Source: Massilia antarctica | Lineage (GTDB): Bacteria > Pseudomonadota > Gammaproteobacteria > Burkholderiales > Burkholderiaceae_D | Assembly (NCBI RefSeq): GCF_015689335.1 | Contig: NZ_CP065053.1 | Location: 5,394,001-5,458,000 of the forward strand | Direction of reading: 5' to 3' | Length of the DNA stretch: 64,000 nucleotides | Part shown: positions 1 through 12,300 of the stretch, piece by piece | Position numbering within the stretch: position 1 is the stretch's first letter | Layout of the letters: each line of letters begins with the position of its first letter | Translations under genes and position numbers: made by a program | Notes under the pieces: model-generated | The model's database searches: none | The model's input: only the letters and a program-made list of their open reading frames with translations | Told to the model about the DNA's origin: nothing

Positions 1-3000
1 CCTTCGACGCCGCCGACCAGTTGATCAGCACCACCGATCCGCTGGGCAATAGCACCACCTATGCCTATGACCTGGTCGGCAACCTGCTGACCAGCACCGA
101 CGCCAACGGCCATACCAGCACGAATGCCTACGACAGCCTGCAGCGCCTGATCAGCCAGACCGATGCGGTCGGCAATATCACCAGCTACACCTACGACCTG
201 ATGGGCAACCGGGTCAGCACCACCGACCCGCGCGGCCACGTCGTCACGAATGGCTACGATGCCATGAACCGCCTGGTCAGCGAACGCGGTGGTCCGTCCA
301 ATTTCACGCGCCAGTACGACAGTGTCGGCAACCTGGTCACCACGACCGACGGCATGGGCCACAGCACCACCTACACCTACGACAGCATGAACCGGGTGCA
401 GAGCCAGAAGGATGCGCTGGGCAAGGAGACCCTGTTCGCCTACGACGCGGTGGGCAACCGCAGCGCCGTGACCGACGCCAACGGCAACACCAGCACTTAC
501 GAGTTCAATGCGCTCAACGCGCTGGTCAGCGCCACCGATGCGCTCGGCCGCACCACCCGCTACGGCTACGATGCCGTCGGCCAGCGCATCTCGAGCACCG
601 ACGCCAACGGCAACCAGACCCGCTACGCCTATGACGGCGCGGGCCACCTGCTGAGCCAGACCAATGCCCTGGGCCAAGTCACGTCCTACGTCTACGACAA
701 GGTCGGCAGTGTGGTCAGCAGCACCTCCCCGGGCGGCGCCGTGACCACCTTCAGCCACGATGCCAACCGGCGCCTGCTGACCCAGGTCGACGCCGATGGC
801 GCCATCACGACCTCGGCCTACGACAAGGTCGGCAACCTGATGAGCCGCACCACGGGCGCCGGCACGGCCCGCGCGGCCACCACCGGCTGGACTTACGACG
901 CCGCCAACTTCGTGCTGTCCGAAACCGACGCGCTCGGCGGCGTGAGCAGCTACGAATACGATGCCAACCACAATATCGTGCTCAGCCGTGACGCGCTCGG
1001 CTTCGAGACGCACAACGTCTACGACGCCGTCAATCGCCTGTCATCCCAGACCGATGCGCTGGGCAACGTCACCGGCTACACCTACGACAGCGTCGGCAAC
1101 GTGCTCACCAAGACCGATCCGCGCCTGCGCCAGGAGCAGTTTGGCTACGATGCCGACAACCGCCTGCTGACCCACACCGACCGGGTCGGCGTGACCACCA
1201 CCTACACCTACGATGCGGTGGGCAACCGCAAGACCGAGTTGCGCGGCGGCTTTACCAGCACCACCATCTACGACGCGGCCAACCAGGCCGTGGCGGAGAT
1301 CGACGGCAATGGCATGCGCACCGATTTTGCCTACGATGCGGTGGGCAACCTGATCGAAACGCGGCGCCAGCTGGACTTGCAAGGCACCCAGGTCCAGGTC
1401 AGCCGCCAGTACTACGATGCACTCAACCGCAAGGTGGCGCAGCGCAGCGCCGAAGGCTACCTGAGCACCCTCGAGTACGATGCCGCCGGCAATCTCAAGT
1501 CGAGCACCACCTGGGCCACCCGGGTAGCAGTGCCGGCGGGCGGCTTGCCGCAAGCGCTGCCGGGCGACCTCAAGTCGGTCAAGCAGTTCACCTACGACAG
1601 CATGCACCGCCTGAGCACGGCGAGCGACAGCAATGGCGCCGTCACCGCCTACGCCTACGATGTGCACGGCAACCGCAGCGGCACGACCGCCATGCGTGGC
1701 ACGGCGATCGAACGCAGCAGCACGGCCGGCTACGACCTGCTGGGCCGCAAGACGTCGGAAACCGATGCCATGGGCAAGCTCACCAGCTACGCCTACGATG
1801 CCGTCGGCAACCTGCTGAGCACCACCGACGGCGCCGGCACGGCCGACGCCCGCGTTACCGCCTATGCCTACGACGGCAACGGCCACGTCACCCGCATCAC
1901 CGATGCGCTCGGCTACGTGACCGTGCGCAGCTACGATGCCAACGGCAACCTGGCCACCGAAACGACGGGCGCCGGCCTGGCCGCGCAAGAGCGCACCATG
2001 CAGTACACCTACGACAATGCCAACCAGCTCACCCGCATCGTCAATGCCGCCTTCCCGAACCAGTACACCAGTTTCGCCTACGACGCCAGGGGCAACCGTA
2101 CCAGCGTGCTCAGCGTTAACAACGACCAGACCGAGCAGAGGTTCCATTTCGATGCCAACGGCAATGCCGACCTGGTCACCGACGGCATGGGCGTCACCAC
2201 CCGCAATCTGTACGATGGCGCGGGCAACCTGATCGAATCGATCGCTGGTGACAGCGTCAACGGCACGGCGCGCGCGGGCAAGCATACCCGCTACAGTTTT
2301 GACCTGGACAATCGCCTGGTCGGCATCACCGATCCGATGAACGCCACCACCACGTTCGAACTCGACTACCAGGGTAACCGGACCAAGGTGACCGACGCCG
2401 AAGGCCGGGTCACCCGGCAGAGCTTCGATGCCTCCGGCCGCCTGTTGACCAGCCTGGGCGCCGATGGCGCGCTCACCACCAACGTCTACACCCTGGCCGG
2501 CGCGCTCGCATCGAGCACCTTGTCGAACGCCGACGGCAGCGATGCGCGCATCACCAGCAATACCTACGACCTGCTCGATCGCCTGGTCGGCACCACCGAT
2601 CCGCTGGGCTACACCAGCACGGTCACCTACGACCAGTTCGGCAACCGCATCCGCACCGTCAACGGCGCCTACCTGATCGCTCCGGCCGACCCGCGCTACA
2701 GCGCGGCGGCGGCCGCCCTGGCCAAGCCGGTCACGACCTCGGCCAGCTACGACAAGATGAACCACGTCGCCAGCACCACCGACGGCCTGGGCATGCTGAC
2801 CACGTCCAGCTACGATGCGCGCGGGAACCGCACCAGCCTGACCGTGGCGGCCGGCAGCACCGATGCGCGCATCACCACCTACGCCTACGACCTGGCCGAC
2901 CGCTTGGTCACGCAAACCACGCCGGCCGGCGCGGTGGTGACGTATGCGTACGGATCGGCGCACCTGACCAAGCCGACCGTGGAAACCCACCAGAACCGGT

Positions 3001-6000
3001 TCGGCCCGGCCCTGATCACCAGCTACACCTACGACCGCAATGGCCATGTGCTCAGCGCCAGCACCGGCGGCGAGGTGCTCAGCCACGTCTACGATGTCGA
3101 TGGCAACGCCAGCGCGACCTTCACCGGTTCGTCGAGCGCGCCGCACGGCGTGCTGCGCGAATTCGACGCCGAGGGCCGCCAGACGGCCGAGATCGACGCC
3201 CTGGGCGCGCGCACCGAGTACACCTACGACAAGGTCGGCAACCGGCGTACCGTCAAGGATGCCAACGGCAACGTCACCACCCACTGGTACGACAGCGCCA
3301 ACCGCATCAGCGCCACGCTCGACCCGCTCGGCTACCTGACCAGCTACCGCTACGACGTGGCGGGCAAGCAGATCGAAGCGCACCAGTTCGCCACCGTCTA
3401 CAGCGGCACGGTGGACCTGGCCAGTGTGCCGGCGGTCGCCGCCGGCCCCAACGACCGCATTGTGCGCGCCGAGTTCGACAAGGATGGACGCCAGGTCGCG
3501 GCCATCGGCGCCGACGGTTACCGCAGCGTGTACACCCTGGACGCGGCCGGCAACCGGGTGGTCCTGATCCAGGCCGCCGGCAACAGCTTCGCGCGCGTGG
3601 TCAAGACCGATTTCGATGCCGCCAACCGCGCCATCAAGCAGGCCGCCGCCGACGGCACCGTCACCACCAATCAGTACGACAAGGTGGGCAATCTGGTCTC
3701 CAGCCTGGCCGCCCCGGCCGGCGAAGTGTCGCGCCTGACCGCCTACACCTACGACCTCGACAACCGGCGCCTGTCCTCGACCCAGGACCCGGCCGGCTTG
3801 AACATCAGCCAGAGCGTCCAGTACGACGACCTCGGCAACGTGATCGTCACCATCGACGGCGACGGCCGCATCATGCGCAACACCTACAACACGGCCGGCC
3901 GCCTGGTCACCGTCAAGAATGGTGTCGACCAGACGGTGCAGTCGTTCTCCTACGATAACCACGGCAATGTGATCAGCGAAGTCGGCAAGGATGGCGCCAA
4001 GCAGTACACCTACGACGCCAATAACCGCAAGCTGAGCCAGTCGTTCGCCGCCGCCTACGAGTACACCATCAGCGGCGGCAGCCAGTACCGCACCAGCACC
4101 GTGACCTACCAGTACGATGGCTTGGGCAACCTGGTGCAGACGGTCGATGCGAATGGCTTCCTGACCACCAATTACTACGATGCCGGCCAGCACATGGTGG
4201 CCCAGCTCGATGCCGACAATGTGCTGCACGAGTACGATTTCAATGGCTTCGGCGAACGCAGCGGCGAGCGCCTGTACATGACCCGGGTCGATGTCGCGCG
4301 CAACCCGGCCGTCCGGCCTGGTACGCCGGCGGGCGAGGTGCGCGCCTATCGCTTTGAGTACGATGTGATGGGGCGCCTGACCCGCAAGGTCTATCCGCAA
4401 GTGCAGCTGGCTACCCTGAACACGGCCGGCGCGGGCCCGAGCACGTCCCTGGGCATGGCCACACCAGAAGAGCGCAGCGTCTACGACGCCTTCGGCAACG
4501 TGATCGAATCGGGCGCGCTCGACGGCGGCCGCAGCCACGGTTACTACGACAGCAACAACCGCCTGGTGGCCCAGGTCGACGCCATGGGTTACCTGACCCA
4601 GTATCAGTTCGACAACAGCGGCAATGTGGTCGCCAAGCGTTCCTACGCCACCGCGCTCGACACTGCCACCCTGAGCCGCAGCACGGCGCCGGCCGCGCCG
4701 GGCGGCACTGTCGCCACCACCACCTTCGTCTACGACCGCGCCAACCGCATGATCGAACAGCGCGCTCCGGCCGTGATGGTGACCGACCAGAATACCCACG
4801 TCCAGACCGAGCAGGTGGTCGTCACTCGCCGCGTCTACGACAAGGCCGGCAATGTCATCCAGCAGATCGTCGGCGCCGGCAGCGGCGCCCAGCAGATCGA
4901 GTATGGCTATTACGACAGCCGCAACCGCCGCATCGGTTCGGTCGACGCCAGCCGTACCCTGACCCTGTACCAGTACGACGACCAGGGCCGCCTGACCCGG
5001 GTCGGCCACTTCCTCACGCCGCTCGGCGCCGGGGTCGACCTGGCCACGGTGGCCAGCGACTACACCTCCCTGCGCGCGCTGGCCAGCACCAGCGCCGGTG
5101 ACGAGTCGAAGTCGTACGCCTACAACGCGCGCGGCCAGCTGATCATCGAGTCGACCGGCACCTCGGCCTTCAACACCTCCGGCAGCACCGCGCTCAACTT
5201 CGACATCAGCGCCGGCAGCAGTTCCAAGCGCTATACCTACGATGCCGTGGGCAACCGCACCTGGACCCAGGACGAAGCGGACGCGACCATCCGCAGTTCC
5301 TACGACGGCATGGGCCGCACGGTCCAGGTGATCCAGCCGGACAACAGCGGCACCCGCCAATTCTTCGACGCCGCCGGCAATACGGTCTCGACCTACACCG
5401 GCGAAATGAAGAACCAGGCGCTCGCCGCCACCGGCATGCAGGCCACCGTCACCGACGTGCTGACCCTGAACTACAGCGTCGGCAGCGCCGGCATGACCTC
5501 GTACATCCTGTGGGACACGGCGCCGCACGCCGACCTGGCCGCTTACGCCAACCAGTCCGAGGCGAGCGCCAACCTGGCCACCAGCGCGGCCGTGACGACC
5601 TTGCCGCGCCCGGCCTACGGCAGCACGGTCTACTACCGCATCGTCACCCAGGACAATGCCGGCAACCGGGTCTACACCAGCGAACAGAAAGTGGTGATGC
5701 CGCAGCAGGTCGAGGACGTGCAGGTCTACCGTCCGGATCCGGCCAGCATGTCGGTGCGGGTCAAGTTCGGCAGCAATGTGGTGGCGCCGGACTTGCTGTA
5801 CGGTCCGCGCGGCAACGCCAATGCGGTCATGCACATGACCCTGGCGCAGGATGGCTACTATGAAGCACTCCTGCCGATCAACGGCGACCCCAACAGCTTC
5901 GGCTTCAAGCTGCAGTGGCAGGGCACCGATGGCGCCGCCTTCGCCACCGGCGAGAAATCGTTCCAGGCGCCGACCGACCGGGTCGGCGCGGCCACCAGCA

Positions 6001-9000
6001 CCACCGAGACGGTGGTGCCTGGCGGCATTCAGCTAGCCTACAATGTGTCGGTGTCCAACCCGGGCACCGCCTTCTCGCTGATCACCGCCCAGTGGCGGGT
6101 GGCCGGCAGCGGCTTGCCGTTCACGGCCACCGGTTCGCCGAACGGCCAGTTGACCCTGGGCGCCGACCGGCCTTTGACGGCCGGCACCACCTACGAAATC
6201 GTCATCCGCGGCGTCACCGCCGACGGCGACGAAACCCTGATCGACCACATGCTGTTCGCGCCGACCGGGACCGACGGCAAGTCGACCTCGTTCGGCTCGC
6301 TCTGCTGGACCCCGCCATCGACTGGCAGCACCCAGGCCGTGGTGGTGGGCGGCCAGCTGGCCCGGACCGAGCGCTTCGAAGGCCGGGTGCTGGTGCGCAC
6401 CGGCTACTACGCTTCCAGCGCGCTGGGCCTGTACTACACCGACAAGGTGGCCGAGGCGCACAGCGTCGCCAGCAACTCGAGCGTGTGGCAGGAATGGGAA
6501 CCGAAGCTGGTCTGGCACAGCGACTTCTTCGGCGGCGGCCATTATGTCGACGAAGGCCAGTGGGTGCAGAAGGGCTACAACCTGGCCTTCAGCGCCACCC
6601 TGTCGGGCGCCGAAGCGGCGCGCGCCGGATCCGGCCTGCATTTCTCGTGGCGTGCCACGGGCAGCGGCGACGGCACCACCTTCGGCAACGATGTGCTGAT
6701 GAGCAATACGGGCGGCGGCAATTACCGCTATGCGATGGATCACGTGCCATTGCCGGCCTCCAGCATCGATTACAAGATGTGGTACACGGATGCGCAGGGC
6801 CGCGAAGTCATCGTCCAGTGGAACCAGGCGCGCAGCGACGTCAACACCAGCCAGGGCGGCTATTCCGACGTGGTCCAGGCGCGCGAGCAGGGTGCGCGCA
6901 TGAACGGCCCGTCGGTCAGCGCCGGTACCTACCTGGGCCGCATGACCAGCGCCGATTTCATGAACGGCATGGTATTGCAATCGGTCGCCACCGGCCTGGC
7001 CGGCGGCAGCCTGGACGCGAGCCCGAGCGGCGCCGGCTACTCGATCGAGTCGACCTACAACGCGCTCAACGCCAAGACCGGCAGCACCGAGACCGATGGC
7101 GTCTGGCGCGAATACCGGGTCGACGCCAACGGCCGCGCGCTGGAAACGGTGACCCTGGGTGTGAAGGGCGGCAGCCACGGCAGCAGTTCCTTCGCCCAGT
7201 ACGATTTGAACGGCAACAAGGTGGCCCAGTACGATACCGCCTTCGTTCCGGCCGGCGGCGCCGAACTGCGTCGGCCGCTGACCCGCTACGCCTACGATTA
7301 CCTGGGCCATATGCTGGCCCAGACCGATGCGGCGGGCAACACGACTTACTTCAGCTACAACGCGGCGGGCCAGAAGGTCAGCGAAACGAATGCCCTGAAC
7401 AAGGTCAAGAGCTACGGCTACGATGCGCTCGGCCATGCGGTGCAGGTCACGAACGAAGCGGGCTACACCAGTTACACGCGCTTCGACCAGGCCGGCAACA
7501 TGATCGAAGAGACCGACGCCACCGGCCGCGCCACCTTCTACACGCGCGACGGCTTCGGCCGCATCACGGCCATCATCGACGGCAACAATAACGCCACGGT
7601 GATGCGTTACGACCTGCAAGGGCATGTGCTGCAGCAAGGCACGGTCGAGTTCGACTACGATACGCGCGGCAACCGCATCGCCGAGCACGATGCCGGCAAC
7701 TACTGGGGTCACCGGCGCAGCATGGCCTACGACAACCTGGGACGGGTGGTCAGCGTCACGACCAACCCGACCGTCAACGGCAGTTCGACCAGCTCGACCA
7801 GCTATCGCCGCTACGATGTCTTCGGCAACCTGATCGCCGCCACCGATGGCGGCGGCAAGACCACGCAAAGCGTGTATGGCGGCTTTGCGCGCCTGCTGCG
7901 TTCGATCGATGCCGACGGCAACGCGGTCCTCTTCAGCTACGATGAATTCGGGCGCCAGAGCGGCGAAACGAGCGTCAACGCGGCGCCGCGCAACACCTGG
8001 CCGGGCATCGGCGGCGGCGGCGGCGGTGGCGGTTCGCACCAGCAGCAGGGCGCGCTGGTCGGCAACATCGCCAGCAACCTGGTCGCCGGTGCGCGCAATA
8101 TCCGCCGTAGCTACGACGAGGCCGGCCACCTGGTCGAAATCAACGACCTCGGCACGGGCGTATCGACCCGCTATACCTACGACCTGCAGGGCCATCGGGT
8201 GAGCGAGACCACCAATGGCGCGGTGGACACGGAAGGACGCAGCCACAACCGCATGATCGACTATGCCTTCGATGCGCTCGGCCGCATGACGCACTGGAAG
8301 GATGCCGTCACCGGCCTGGAAGAAACCGTGACCTACGATGCGGTGGGCAACCAGGTGCGGGTGCAGGGCAGCGGCGGCGGCACCGCAGTCGACCACGGCA
8401 CCAACTTCGATGGCGCGGGACGGGTGATCAACCTGCGCGAGGGCGGCCCCAACGGCGCCATCGTGGGCAGCTACACGTATGATGCGGCGGGCAACCGCAG
8501 CAGCTACCGCGGTGCCAACGGCGCGACCACGATCTATACCTACGACACGCAAAACCGTCCGATCCAGGCCCACCTGCAAAACCCGTCCGAGAATTACGCG
8601 GTGGCCGATGGCGACACCCGCTATCCGGTGGGCAATGAAGGCGGTCAGACGACCTACGTCAACGTGACGGTGCAGGACGCGCTCAAGGCGATCGCGCTGC
8701 GCAAGTACGCCGACATGAATCGCTGGACCACGATCGCGGCCGACAACGGCCTGACCAATTTCGGCGCCGATGCCCACAGCACTTTGCTGGGCCGCAACCT
8801 GGTACTGACCCATGAAAATGACATCGAATGGCAGTACGACGTGGTCGGCAACAACACCCTGTATCGCGAGAAAAAGGATGGAGTCGACTGGAGCACGGTG
8901 ACCAAGACCTTCGACAATGCGTCGAACATGCTCACCAGCCGCACCGACACGCGCGTGACGATGAGTTTCGACAGCAGCTATGCGCCGCTCACCTTCAACA

Positions 9001-9330
9001 ACGGCTTGCATGCCATGTCGGTGGTCGAGGTCATCAGCAAGGGTGGCAATACCGCCCCCTACGTCAAGAACGAGAGCGAAGGCCAGGAAATTACCCAGCA
9101 GTTCAATGGCTCGGGGAAGATCAGCAAGTCGACCATGCGCACCTTCGGCAAGTCGACCAAGACCTATAACTACATTTACGATTACTACAACGACGGGCGC
9201 GAGAAGGGCATCCGTGCCTACGGCGACGCCAGCGGCAACGCCAGCTTCGCCTATAACAGCAACAACAAGCTGGTGACCATGAACCAGGGCCGCGGCGACG
9301 GCCAGGACCGGGACGAAATCTCGACCTATG
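1..9330 (+). repeat. YD/RHS repeat array
   Basis: Imperfect repeats of about 60-66 bases encode YDxxGN...TDxxG units, more than 100 in total, interrupted at about 5400-6910. The repeated wording keeps long frames open on the opposite strand and in other plus frames; these are compositional shadows, not genes. Confidence 0.9.
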
Positions 9331-12300
9331 TCTACGACAATGCCGACCACATCATCGGCAAGGTGCATGATGACGGCAAGGCCGCCGCGCGCGACCGGGT
9401 CGACTACCTGTACGCCGCCGCCAATCCGGTGGCGGAAACGGGCAGCAGTATCAAGAATGGCGCCTACACCGTACTGGACGGCAAGAACTATGCGCTGTTC
9501 GAAAACTACGGCAAGGATTTCCCGGGCGGCGGCATGCAGTCGTACACCGTCAAGGGCGGTGAATCGCTGCAGAGCATCGCCGATTCGATGTACGGCAATG
9601 CCAGCCTGTGGTACCTGATCGCCGACGCCAACGGCTTGTCCGGCAACGAAACCCTGAAGGGCGGCCAGGTGCTGCGCGTGCCGTCCGCCAACGGCCCGGG
9701 CAATATCGATTCGAACACCCACAAGGTGTACAACGAGAACGATATCGTCGGCAGCAAGTTGCCGAACCTGAAATCGCCTCCGCCGAAAGGCAAGGGCGGC
9801 TGCGGCGGTTTCCTGCAGGTGCTGATCATCATCGTGGCGGTGGTCGCTTCCTGCTTCCTGGGCCCGCAGATGATGCTGCTGGCACAGGGCATGGGCTTTG
9901 CCGCGGGCGGCCTGGCCGCCACCGTTGTGGCCGGCGCCCTGACCGGCGCCGCCGTCAGCGTGGTGACCCAGGTGGCCAGCATCGCGGTCGGCCTGCAGGA
10001 TGGCTTCAGCTGGAAAGCGGTGGCGATGGGCGCGCTGGGCGGGGCCCTGACGGCTGGGGTCGGCAATCTGAGCGGCGGCATTAACACCGGCTCCTCGATC
10101 GTCAACGCCGGCATCAAGGGCGCCCTGTCGAACGTGGCGCAGCAGGGCGTGAGCATGATGATGGGCGAGCAGAAATCGTTCAACTGGCGCTCGGTCGCCG
10201 CGGCCGGCCTCGGCGCGGCGGCGGGCGATGCGGTCGGCGGCTTGCTCAAGGATAGCGGCCTGACCAAGCCGGGCGAGATGGCGTATCGCCAGTTGACCAG
10301 CGCGAGCACCAGCATTACCAGCCAGCTGGTTTCGACCGGCAAGATCGACTGGCGCTCGGTGGGGGTCAGCGCCCTCATGATGCCGGTCAACGATGCGGTG
10401 GCCAAGCAGGGTTACACCGGCGTGGCTGACGCCCTGGCCCAAGGGGCGCTGGGCGCGGTCACGGCCAAGTTGAACAAGAAGGATGCCTGGGCCGGTGCCA
10501 TCGGCGGCGTGGTTGGCAGCGCCGTCGGGCAGCTGATGCCGCGTGCCTTCGACGCCATGGGGATGAACCCGTACGCGGAAGCGACCGGCCCGACCGAGTT
10601 GCTGGACCCGAAAAAGCCGGTCACCTGGAACGACTTCACCAAGTCGCTGACGGCGCCTGGCAGCACCCTGTTCGGCCCGCAAGACATGATGAGCGCGATG
10701 ACCGGCGCGGTCGCATCGCGCACCGGCAAGGCGTTCGCCCAACTGGCCGAGCGCGACCAGGATGTGGCGGCGCAGGCGGCATCGGGCGCCGCGACGCAGG
10801 CGTTCGCCAGCACCGTCAAGGAAGAGCAGGGCGTGCGCGCCAAGGCTGCCCAGCAAGCCAAGGCAGACGCACGGGCCAAGCTGCCCAAGCCTGGCGACGC
10901 CGGCGCGGCGACGCCGGCCGCACCAGCTTCGCCAGTGACGCCGTTCATCACCGATCTGCGTCCGAACTGGCTGCGCCAGTGGCAAACGGGCGCCACGGCC
11001 TCGGACGGTTCCCTGTTCGGCTCCGCCGTGGACCTGGGGCCAACCCCTGACTTGAGCACCCCAGCCAGCGAGACCGGCGGCTTCAAAATCACCGATCTGC
11101 GTCCGAACTGGCTGCGCCAGTGGCAAACGGGCTCCACGGCGTCGGACGGTTCCCTGTTCGGCTTCGGTCTGGACATGGGGCCGACTCTGGATTTCAGCAC
11201 CCCGGCCAGCGGGAGCGGCGGCTTCAAACCGCGCCCGCGCAGCAATGGCATCCCGGAGCAAGCCGGCGCTGTGCCGGCCGTGGCGGCCGTGGCGGCCGGG
11301 ACGAAGGAGGTGGCCCTGCAGATCGTGACCGTCGTGGGCCACGCTTACGACGGCAAGATCCCGCTGATGAGCGGTGAAAAGAACGAATCGATCGTCGATA
11401 CCGGTACAGCCGAGATCTACGCCGACGGCTATTACCCGGTCGATCCCAAGACCGGCGAGCGCTCGGCCTTGGTTGCCGGCGCGCCTTCCCTGGTGAATGT
11501 GGATGCGATGGGCCGGCGTAGGGTCGACCTGCGTCTGTCGGTCTTGAACGACAAGGCCGACCCGACCAGCGTGATTGACAGGTTCACCAGCTTTTTCTCC
11601 GGCAAGCTCGACAATGCGGCGACCACCTTGACCAAACTGGAGATCGGCGAACGGGACGCCCTGAACGCGATGAGCGCCAGCTATGCGGTCGCGCCTTACC
11701 AGGCCGTGATCGACCAGCCGGGCACGGCGGGCAGCAACGCCGCCCCCAAGCCGGATTACTCGGTGATGGGCACCTTGAAGACCTATGCCCACAATATCAA
11801 GGCCAGTGTGCTCGGCAAGGCCAAGGATGCGCTGACCGACACCTTTGGCGCCCAGCGCGCCAATGCCTTGATCCGCAACGCCGACAAGGGCATCAACGCC
11901 GGTATCGAGACGGTCAAGACGGTCGCGCAGGTGGCCAAGGATTTGCACGACGTGGGAAGCGCGGTCGAGATCAAGCTGGCCCAGAAAGTGATGAATAACG
12001 TCGTCAAGGGCATCAATGCCATGGGCGGCGAGATCGACATGAGCGCAGCCAACAAGGTGATGACCGAGAAGGCCAACTCCTTGCTGGAATCGAAAGGCAG
12101 CTTTGCCAAGAACGCCATTGTCGGCACCGGTGGCGCCATCACCGGCGCGGTCACGGCGGTGGGCGACCTGGTGGTCGGTGCCGGCAAGCTGGTGTACCTG
12201 GCGGCGGCCAATGACGTCTACAACCGGTTCGACATGCTCGGAATGGGCCAGTACGCGCCGGAATTCGCCGGAGATGCGCATAAGCAACTGGTGCAGATCG

